Assembly (NCBI RefSeq): GCF_964340395.1 | Contig: NC_135558.1 | Span: forward strand, 1,159,001-1,223,000 | DNA from: Glandiceps talaboti | Lineage: Eukaryota; Hemichordata; Enteropneusta; Spengelidae | Reading direction: 5' to 3' | Length of the DNA stretch: 64,000 nucleotides | Shown here: positions 15,401 to 27,129 of the stretch, piece after piece | Position numbering within the stretch: the first letter of the stretch is position 1 | How the letters are laid out: every line of letters begins with the position of its first letter | Program-made: the position numbers and the translations under genes | The notes under the pieces: model-generated | The model's database searches: none | Told to the model about the DNA's origin: nothing | The model's input: the letters and a program-made list of their open reading frames with translations, nothing else

Positions 15401-18400
15401 TTTTAACAGTATATGACAGTGAATGTAATGAGACAGAGTTCCAGTGTGATAACGCTATCTTTATTTTATCAGTATATGACAGTGAATGTAATGAGACAGA
15501 GTTCCAGTGTGATAACGCTATCTTTATTTTAACAGTATATGACAGTGAATGTAATGAGACAGAGTTTCAGTGTGATAACGCTATCTTTATTTTAACAGTA
15601 TATGACAGTGAATGTAATGAGACAGAGTTCCAGTGTGATAACGCTATCTTTATTTTAACAGTATATGACAGTGAATGTAATGAGACAGAGTTCCAGTGTG
15701 ATAACGGAGAATGCATTCCAAGTGGCTGGCAATGTGATACTGATCCAGACTGTGGTGACCAATCTGATGAAGTGAATTGTGGTAATTATTTATTTCATAT
15801 TTAAGGTTTCTCTTGATGTAAACAGTGCCAGCTAATTTATAAGATTGTTATTATTACAACTAATGTTCCGGTACATGCATACTATTGGTACATGTAGTTT
15901 CATAGTAATACAATACTGAAAATATTATTGTATACATGTATGCAGATGAGCATGCAAATTAGTGCATTGATGTTCATTGTACACATGATTTTAAATTTTA
16001 TTGAATTTTCATCAAATATTAGATAAACATAAATCCATAACAATAACCAAACCCAATGCTTTGTGAATGTCAGCAGACGTATGCAGGATGTTGGTACTCT
16101 CACCTACAGTGTTTTCTGCTGCAAAGGTTACTCACTTTGTTCATGAATGTATAGTTGCAGAGATCACCACAAGCACTTATGTAAATACCTTGAGTATTCT
16201 AAACTGGTACTCAAACATCATGGAGTTCTGTCTTATTATAACTCTGGTCTGTTCTACCAGTAGCAGACTTATAGTCAGTTCATTGTACTTGTTCTCCCTC
16301 TGCTATCACATGTCAAAAGACTGTGCCAGATAATGGTAATACATTCACATTCCACAAATAAATGAACAAGGGTTTCGTCAGCTAGGTTACAAAAAGTACA
16401 GAGACTACTATTAACTCTAGGTGGATTCATATGGTGAAGAATAGGATTTGTATACAAAATATTGTGATTTATCTTCCATTGAAATTCCTGTAATTTAGAC
16501 TCTATAGTAACTTTAAAAGGCAGTAAAAAGTAGTTGACCCAATCATTATTGCAAATATCGAGAAAGCAAGAAAAAAATGTTTCACAAGTAATAAAAATAT
16601 GCATTTCTTTCAGAGGAAGAAATTAAATTGTGTTCAGAGGGCGACTTCAGATGTTTTGACCATCCAGTATGTCTACCTGGTACATGGGTATGTGATGGTG
16701 ATGATGACTGTATGGATGGCTCTGATGAACTGAATTGTACCACAGGTAGGTATTGGACCATCCAGTATGGTGTGGGTATGTGATGGTGATGATGACTGTA
16801 TGGATAGCTCTGATGAACTGAATTGTACCACAAGTAGGTATTGGACCATCCAGTATGGTGTGGGTATGTGATATGGTGATGATGCCTGAATCTCTCAGTG
16901 CAGAGTAGCCCGTCAGTACCGGTATACCTTTAATATGTCGCGCTCTTGTTTATTTTGTAGAGTGGCCTGCAAGTACCCCTAATCCTTTCATACAGTCATG
17001 TGATACATCAGGCTATCCATGTGACTTTGGTGGATGTGTGTCTTTTGATGTTCTCTGTGATGGCAAGGATGATTGTATGGATAGTTCAGATGAAGGAGGC
17101 CACTGTGGTGAGTAGACGCATTTCCTTTGTTTTTTTAACTTCTCTGCCATTTGGCAGTACATGTATATGCATGATGATAAATCACACTAGAAGATTTCAC
17201 CATATGCCCTTACAATACATATTGTATGTACCACATAAAAGCCCATATATGTATGAACATAAATAATTGATAAATAAGAATCCACTAAATTAAAACAATT
17301 GTATTATATTGTTTGTAACTACAAATAATGTAGTCATGGTTACCCTGACCTTTGTAGGAGGTCGATTCTATTGATAGCTCCAGATGAGGTTTTATGATAA
17401 CTACAGATAATCCCATAATCCTTTGTGTCTGAGCATGCTCAGTCTGGATTGCAAGTTCCCTAATACTATGTGGTGACTAACAAAGTAAATTCATTTTTCG
17501 TTAATTAAACCAAAATAAAAACTGTTTGACTTTTATTAGGGGATACATTGGACAGTATAGTGTCGTCCAATGTATCCTGTAATACCAGTAAACTTAGACA
17601 CAGAGTCTACAGTTGTGACAAACTTGGTCAAACCAAACTATAGTAACTGTAGTTATAGGTGTTATAGCATCTGACTGTATAAATCCAGGCCAAAATATGA
17701 TGATTGTCTGTTTTAATATTTCAGACTCAGCCTGTGTCTATGCTAATGGTGACTGTACCCAGCAGTGTTTGTCAACACCAAGAGGTCCTTTATGTCAGTG
17801 TTACCAAGGTTACGTAATGGCATCTGATAATAGAACCTGTAAAGGTATGGTTACAAATTGTATGTCAATTTTTCAATTCTGGCGGCTATTTAATTAATAG
17901 ATTTATCATCACTCTGCATATTAACATATTAAAGACAAAATAAACTAAAAGTTAACCGTTGGTCACATCAACTATCCTTTATTGGAGTAAAGTTTTTATT
18001 TGATAAGTATGATGCCACCCCTACCCACTCCACCCCTCCCCCACATTCTCAAGAAACAAATTGATTTTTGGAAGGGCAATGTCTTTTTTTCAATGCAATA
18101 TTGTTCAAACTGATGTTTCCTACTTAAATTCTGAACTGCTTTTCTTGTGAGGATCAGCCTTAAAAACCATATCATAGATAAATTTGGGTTAATGGCAAAA
18201 GACCATCAACAATATGATATGAAATGCACTGTGAATTAAAATTTGGGTTGGCAAAACACCATCAACAATATGATATGAAATTCACTGCGAGTTAAAATTT
18301 GGGGCGGTCCTTACCCTTGAGATACAAGAACCCAGTAACCGAGAAAAAAATGATAAATTTGTTACCTAGTGTCCGAACAATGATTGTTTAGAGAAGAGTT

Positions 18401-21400
18401 GACAACAATTGATATGTCTTGAGATATAATGACAAACCAAGGACAAGGTTTGCCTTCTCACATAATTCTTTCTGTACATACTTACTTAAACATGAATACA
18501 CAATTTTTTAATCACTATGACCAAAACATTTTTCACTTTGATATCAGAATACATCTTGACAAAGAATGTTTGCATGATGGTTGCTAGTAGCAACCATGTC
18601 TGTACAGTTCACCCAAAGTGTATAATCTGCAGTGTTTTTGTCTTACAATTGGTTCACATGTTGTGTTAGATTGAAATATTGATTGTCAGCACTTGTGGTA
18701 TCGCAGACTGGTATGAAACAAGCACTGAATATGTCACAGTATAGACTAACTGCCAGGTTCTTGAAACACATCGTACCTTCATTGTTATCACTGCTGGTTG
18801 ATCTGTTTCAGCAGACATAGTAAAGGTCAACCAACATAAGATACAAAACTACACTTCTCATAATTACCTCTCTACAGTTTCATTTATAAAGAGAAAAATG
18901 CACAGAACAAAAGAAATGAAAAAAGTAGGCACTCAAAAAAGACGACAGATTCCAAACATTTCCAACATGATTATTTATTCATTTATTTATTTATTTTTTG
19001 TAAACATAATCAGTGGAGGGGTGATATAAAAGGCGCAATAATTGAAAAGAACAAATATAACCAACACTTTCAAATATGACCATGCAAACAGTTAAATTCC
19101 TATCAAGTAGATTTACATTATCAATGCATCTCAGGAATGGTGTATGGAATGTTGTTGCAGTGATTTGTGTGTTGGTACAGAGTAGAAATATGTACTCCAC
19201 TTTGGTGCAAATACAGCAAATGCTAACTATGCACACACATAAATATTATTTAGTATGTCAAGAGCATTCCTTGCTGCCATTTCAATGTCTTTTGGCTGAT
19301 GTCAGACTTAAAAAAAATCACTTCAAACTACCAGATGTGACTCAAAAGCATGTCAAATGTATTGATATTGATAACTGTGAATTATGGTGATGCATTGATG
19401 TATAAACAGTAGTTTGTGACATGTATACCTAGTAGATAAATAGTACAATTGTTATCAGAGTAAACAAATCAATATTGACCAACTTGGAAACTTGGAAATG
19501 TCAAATTGAGTATTGAGGTAAAATTATTGCTGAGCAGTGCAAATATAACTTTGGGTTTACCAATTTGAAAATAAACATTGCTTTGAGATATATTGAACAG
19601 ATTGTTATTGATAAATGGAAATGTAACTTACATGTTTATTTACTATCTTGAATATAAGAATTACCCAGAGTTACTGCCCCTGGTGAATATAAGAATTACC
19701 CAGAGTTACTGCCCCTGGTGAATATAAGAATTACCCAGAGTTACTGCCCCTGGTGCATATATTGAATTACCCAGAGTTACTGCCCCTGGTTAATATATTG
19801 AATTACCCAGAGTTACTGCCCCTGGTGCATATATTGAATTACCCAGAGTTACTGCCCCTGGTTAATATATTGAATTACCCAGAGTTACTGCCCCTGGTGC
19901 ATATATTGAATTACCCAGAGTTACTGCCCCTGGTGCATATATTGAATTACCCAGAGTTACTGCCCCTGGTGAATATATTGAATTACCCAGAGTTACTGCC
20001 CCTGGTGCATATATTGTATTTTCTGTTGTTATGGTGAAACTCATACCTGCCAAATTTGTCTTAATTATTTGCATGTCTGGTCCATGGACCTTGATTAGTT
20101 CTGAAGGAACTATTTCAATTCAATTCAACAACATTGTGTAGAGACACTGTGTAATATGTTTAAGGGAATCTGTACAGTTTTGATCTTCAGTATCTGGGTT
20201 GCCCAGTAAAATTGACATCAATTGGTTCTATGATATAAAATCTCATTGCATTGACATGGATTGTAGATGGTCGGTCCTGTTCTACCAGGTATGTGATGTC
20301 ATTGTTACTGGTGATGTCATTTACTGGTGATGTCATTGTTACTGGTGATGTCATTTACTGGTGATGTCATTGTTACTGGTGATGTCATGATTGTTACTGG
20401 TGATGTCATTTACTGGTGATGTCATTGTTACTGGTGATGTCATTTACTGGTGATGTCATTTACTGGTGATGTCATTGTTACTGGTGATGTCATTTACTGG
20501 TGATGTCATTGTTATTGCTAGGATGAGGGGAAGAGAAGATGAGAGGGTACACAGATCTTGTATCCCCCTTTTTAAACCTCATGACACCCCAATCCATCCC
20601 TAAAGTTTGAATTCATTTATTCCCCCTTTTTGGCGATACAAAAAATATTACTACATGTGTATGGTGGAAAATGAAAGATATTGGTAAAACATATCAGTGT
20701 TGGAACAATATGACAACAACATGGGTAGAAATCTGGTAAAACCTGCATAGATTTCTTTACCTTGTATCATAACATTAGTTGAACAACCCTGTAAACACTT
20801 CTTTTTTTTCTTTTTTTTAATATTAATTTTAACTTTTTTTATATTTTATTTTTATTTTATTTCTTAACGTATATTTTAAATTTCTTTTATTTTACTTATT
20901 TTGTGCTTTGTAACTTTTAGTAATTCCTCCGGGAATTATTATATGTTTGAATAAATTATAACCTAAGCTCATATTGAAATCATTGCCATAGTAGTAACGA
21001 TAACAATTTTATGCTGGAAAGTTAGGGGTTTTTTTTACCAGTTTTTTTATTATATTGTTTTCATTTAATTCCTTTTTAGACATGGATGAATGTTCAGTGT
21101 GGCCACCTATGTGCAGTCAAGTGTGTGAGAACACCAAGGGTAGTTACAAATGTCACTGTACAGATGGATATACACTTGAACCTGACAATCACCGATGTAA
21201 AGTTGAAGGTACGTCAGAGGTCAAAGGTCAAAGGTCAGATACTATAACAGATATCTCTGTCTATATGTGCAACCAAAGAATTTAGTTGCAATACTTATTT
21301 TTAAAATGTTGAAATTTTCAAACTGGAAAATTTTAATATATACAAGAAAGTAACAAAAAAAAAGTTCCACATGAATCAAAGGAATAACAAATAAACGTAA

Positions 21401-24400
21401 GCATTTCTTCGTAATAATTGGACTTAATTTACATATTAAGTCATGTTTTCATCTGTTTCTTCATTACTGTAGATGTGCAGCCATTGTTACTATTTGCTGT
21501 TGGTCAGCAAGTCAGAATGCTGAGTATGGGTAGGGATCGTGATTATAAGCCCAATGTCAACGTAATGGATCAAACTATCGCTGCTCTTGACTATGACTCT
21601 GTCAGTGGTGATATTTATTGGACAATACTCACACAGGTTGGTATTTGAAAATATCATTAGAGATCCTTAAAAAGGAACACCACATGGATTTGAGACATTT
21701 TCATAAACTATAGAGTCATTTCATGATTTTGCATCACTTACATTATGTGCAATTTCAGAGAATCATCAAGTTGAAATTGTACCTTTTATAGGGTATCTTT
21801 GTTGTGGGCCACATTGCATCATGGGATTGTGCAGAAATATCTATGCAATAGGTGAATTAAACTTGCAAGTCTTTTTTTTTTAATTTGCAGCGGAAAATAG
21901 AAAAGACTGTTAGTGAATCTCATGAAGACATTAAAGTATTGGTGAAAGACAATATACTAATTGCAGAAGGAGTAGCAGTTGACTGGATTGGTAGAAATTT
22001 ATACTGGACAGATACTGGCAAAGATTGGATTGCAGTGTGTACATTGAATGGGTACCATCAGTCTGCTGTGATAACAAGTGATTTGGATGAACCTAGGGCC
22101 ATAGCATTGGATCCTAATCAACGGTTAGTACACATGTATACTGCTGACTACTTATGACACTGGTAATCCAGTCTTCGGTTATCTAAGATAAAGGCGAACT
22201 GAATCTATTGTTCCTCTGTTGTACAATTCTAATCACCCTGTGATCAACATAGTGTAAACATGGAAGTCCAAAAACACTACACTGCAAGTTTACGGCACTT
22301 GAACTCCCTCCTGAGACTACAATTAAAGGAACAGTCTATTCAATAGCTTATCACAGATGTGTCAATATGTTGCAACAATAGTTTTAGTTTGTGTGCTATG
22401 TTAGTAAACTGACGGCTCAAATACCAGTCTGAGAGTAATATATACTCAACATTTAGTCTATCAAAACTTTTCTTTCCAAAATTCAAGAAATCACAAATCA
22501 GTTTGATCTAGTTTTTCTGCACTCCTAGACTAGCAATTAGCCTATTGATCATTGACATTAAGTTTTATTTTAAAATCTGAAATAAAGAAATGCACTATGA
22601 ATTTCTTTTTGAAATTTTTTATCATAATTTTGTAGCTCCTAATGTATACTGCTAGGAGAGAGTATATAGGAGTATGACTGAACCGGCATACATGGGTATC
22701 CACATGAGTGCTTGCAGTGACTCTGCAGTTGTATATACTTTCACTAGTACAAATGAAGTGTATTAACACGTGCAGTTGAGATGTGTGTTAATCTGCATAC
22801 ACTTCATTTGCATGTATCTCATCTGCATACATTTGAATACTCCATGGTGATGACAAGCTGATTGGGCAATTATGCTTTGAGATTTTCAAAATGTATTAAC
22901 GGCTTTTTGCAATTCTACTTACAAGCCTACTGTATGAGCAATTGAACGGAGTGTACCGTAAGTGCCGTAATCAGGCTAATACAGATTTAATGCTAACTAA
23001 ATATTCTTTTGTATAGGTATATATACTGGAGTGACTGGGGAAACAATGCCAAGATTGAGAGATCCTGGATGGATGGTACCAACAGAGATACCATCATCAC
23101 CAGAAAACTGATCTATCCTAATGGACTAAGTATTGATTATGTGATGAAGAAGTTATACTGGATTGATGCAGGACTGGATGTAATTGAGTATACCAATATG
23201 GATGGAAGTGACAGGAGAACATTACCCAATGTATGGATACAACATCCCTTTGATTTGGTAGTCTTTGAAGACACTGTGTATTGGACTGACTGGACTTCCA
23301 AATCAGTTGAGTCGGCTAACAAATGGAGTGGAGATGATCAAAGAGTGATACAGACAGGATTACATCATCCGATGGGAATAGCCATTGTACATCCACTCAA
23401 ACAGATACAAGGTTAGATAGATATCTGTTACTAAACTTTGGCTGCATTAATTTTTATCAACATTTTCAAATGTAAAGACTAAAAATAATCAATAGTGTCA
23501 TTTTTGTTTTAGTGAATTTTGATGTGTTTAGACGATAGCCTGACAATCGATTTTGACTCTACATAGAAACGGTGAAGATAGTAAAAAATACTGATGTGCA
23601 AACATAATGACACAGTTTAACATGTGCATAAGTACACTATCATTGATGAGGGTCGTTTCTGAGGTCAAATATATGTAGTTTCAAATTGTTGCATTTTCGG
23701 CCATTTACATGACACCATTTTCAATTCTTTCAATTTTTGCCTGTTTACATGGACCCTCTGTTTTGGATGAAAATGGATCAAATTGTTGCATTTTCATGAC
23801 ATTTATGTCATCTGAAGATAGTAGGTGATACAAATGCAACAGAGAAGTTGCGTGTTCATTTGGAAATGGCATCATATAAACATGACCTGATACTCCCATC
23901 AACCATCACCTGTATATTGTCATTCAAAGACATTTACTGGGTAACTGTCAGATACATCTCTACAAGCAAGTATTTCTATAATCAAATGTACGGTACTTGC
24001 GCATCATGCATTTTTTTTAGAACTGTCAACTTTTTTTCTGCCTTTCAGGTGTAAATCCATGTCAAGATAGTCCTTGCAGTCATTTATGTCTGTTGATACC
24101 TGGAGGTTTCCATTGTGGTTGTCCACTTGACTATGTCTTCATACAAAACTCAACAACTCAGTGTCATGGTAAGTGTTGATACCTGGAGGTTTCCATTGTG
24201 GTTGTCCACTTGACTATAACTTCATACATAACTCAACAACTCAGTGTCATGGTAAGTATTGATACCTGGAGGTTTCCATTGTGGTTGTCCACTTGACTAT
24301 GTCTTCATACAAAACTCAACAACTCAGTGTCATGGTAAGTATTGATACCTGGAGGTTTCCATTGTGGTTGTCCACTTGACTATGTCTTCATACATAACTC

Positions 24401-27074
24401 AACAACTCAGTGCCATGGTAAGTGTTGATACCTGGAGGTTTCCATTGTGGTTGTCCACTTGACTATAACTTCATACATAACTCAACAACTCAGTGTCATG
24501 GTAAGTATTGATACCTGGAGGTTTCCATTGTGGTTGTCCACTTGACTATGTCTTCATACAAAACTCAACAACTCAGTGTCATGGTAAGTATTGATACCTG
24601 GAGGTTTCCATTGTGGTTGTCCACTTGACTATGTCTTCATACATAACTCAACAACTCAGTGTCATGGTAAGTGTTGATACCTGGAGGTTTCCATTGTGGT
24701 TGTCCACTTGACTATGTCTTCATACATAACTCAACAACTCAGTGTCATGGTAAGTGTTGATACCTGGAGGTTTCCATTGTGGTTGTCCACTTGACTATGT
24801 CTTCATCCATAACTCAACAACTCAGTGCCATGGTAAGTGTTGATACCTGGAGGTTTTCTAATTAGTTATATATTTACATAATTAAAGAAAGACTTACTCC
24901 CACCTGAATGCTTGTATTATGCAAATAAGCCAACTATAGCATATTAGTAGAAACTTGTGCTGGCCAATCGGAGCTTAGTGATGCATAATGTATTTTGAAC
25001 AAACCAAAAGCTCACTTCATCGATATCCATGTGATTGTCATGTGATTGGACTACCACTGAACTGAAATATGTAACAGTTATAATATTTATGATAAATTTT
25101 CCTGTGATTAATGTAACCATACTGATGAGTATTAAATATGTTACTAATCAATATGATGAGGTTGACAAGAATGTCAAATTGACTGACATTGAGGTGCACT
25201 TTTATCTTAAATGACCAATTTTGAGTGTCGTTCCCCCCCCCCTCCATGCAAGGCTAGTAATCTTTACATTTGAACAGCAGTTAATATGTTGTACATGCTC
25301 TCTACTCTTATGCAGAAATTAACTACAGAGAGAATGAGAACAAGAACACTGTGACAACCTCTAGTGAGCCAATGACAGAATCAAACCTTCAACCAGACGA
25401 TCTGAAAAATACAGATATTGAAAGTAATACACATATGACAGACCAAAGGCATCAAGATTTATCTACTACTTTAACTAGTAAGAATGCAGTCGTAGTCAAA
25501 AATTCTCAGTCTGGTGTCCAGGTTATAGTGAACCAAGGTGATAAGAATGACAGTTTTCATCTGAAAAGTTTGATGTGTGTAGGCTATTGTCTACATGATG
25601 GGGACTGTTATATGGCACAAGATGGTCCTGCCTGCAGGTGAGATACATTGTTTACGCTTCATAGAAAAAGATAAGTTTTTGTTTATCAAACTAGATGATA
25701 AAATGAATGTTTAATGAGATAGTTGTTGACCCAGGTAACATTTTGTTTAAAGTCAGCTGGCTTCCATGATTGTTATTTGTCTAGTGTAAAAATACAGATA
25801 ATGATATAATAATGATAAAGTTACCTTTCTGGAATCTAGTTTTTGAAGTGACTATGTAACTTTTGCCTAAATCTTTCAGATGTCAACATTGCACTAATGA
25901 TGTCTGAGAGGTTCACGACAGGTAAGATCTACATAGTCACTTCAAAAAACTAGATTCCAATAAGGTAACTTTATAATAAAATGGAGCCCAAATATCTATT
26001 TTTTATTCAACCATAGATTTTAAATTATGAACTTAATAACAAATATGATATAGTTTGATGTGATTTATTGTTGTCATGGTAACACTTGTTTAATACTCAT
26101 TTTCCTATTTTCTTGGTACCTTTAGATGTACTGGAGACTTCTCTGGTGCAAGATGTGAACAGAACAGTACATTAGCACACAGACATCAGCTAAAACATCA
26201 CTGTAAGTTTTAAATAACATAATGTGTTTGTCATTGTTTTATCAAGTCCAATTCTGTTTGTTTCTCTTTTCTCTTTCCCTGGATGAATATTTTATTTCAT
26301 CAAATTTGAACTTTGAAGTTTGTATGAATTCTAAACATGGTCCAAATGAAAAAGAAATATTCATACACAATTTGAAAATATTCATATCCATGTGTATGTA
26401 TTACTGTCTGTTATGAGATTACAGATTCTAAAATAGATGCGATGTAGGTCACGTGTCAAGTGTGTCTTACTTATTGAACTTAACATGCATGTCAATCCTT
26501 GGAGTGGTAGTCTTTGCTTAAGCCTGCTTAGTTACAAAACTAGTTATCCATCGGACCAGTTTTTACATTCAATACCACAGAAGTAGATGCATTTGACATC
26601 CACAAGTCTGCAGGAACTGAAATATAACATAGCCTCAAACACATTTTTTTATCCATCATACTTCATAATATCTATGATCAAGTTATACTTGAGTAGATTG
26701 CAAAAATTGTTAAATTACTTGAGACCGGATATTACCTTCACTTTGTGGCTGTATTTCAGATATTGGTTGGTTACTAGCAATCCTATTGGCTGCTGTCGTT
26801 CTGATTGCTATGAGTGGTGCCGCTATTAAGTATACTTGGAACTGGAAAAGGTTGGTAATCTTAGAGTTTACATGACATGATAGGATTTGGTACACGTGTG
26901 ATGTACTGTGTTGATGATTTATCTGTGTACATTTAAGTCTATATTGAAAAGTATGTATTTAACTTAATGTGCAAGACGTAGATATTTCAAACTGATGATG
27001 CTGATGGTAATGACAGTGATAATGACAAAGATGATAATGGTGATGACAGTGACAACGACAACAACGACGATGAC

Positions 27075-27129
<55 letters not shown>

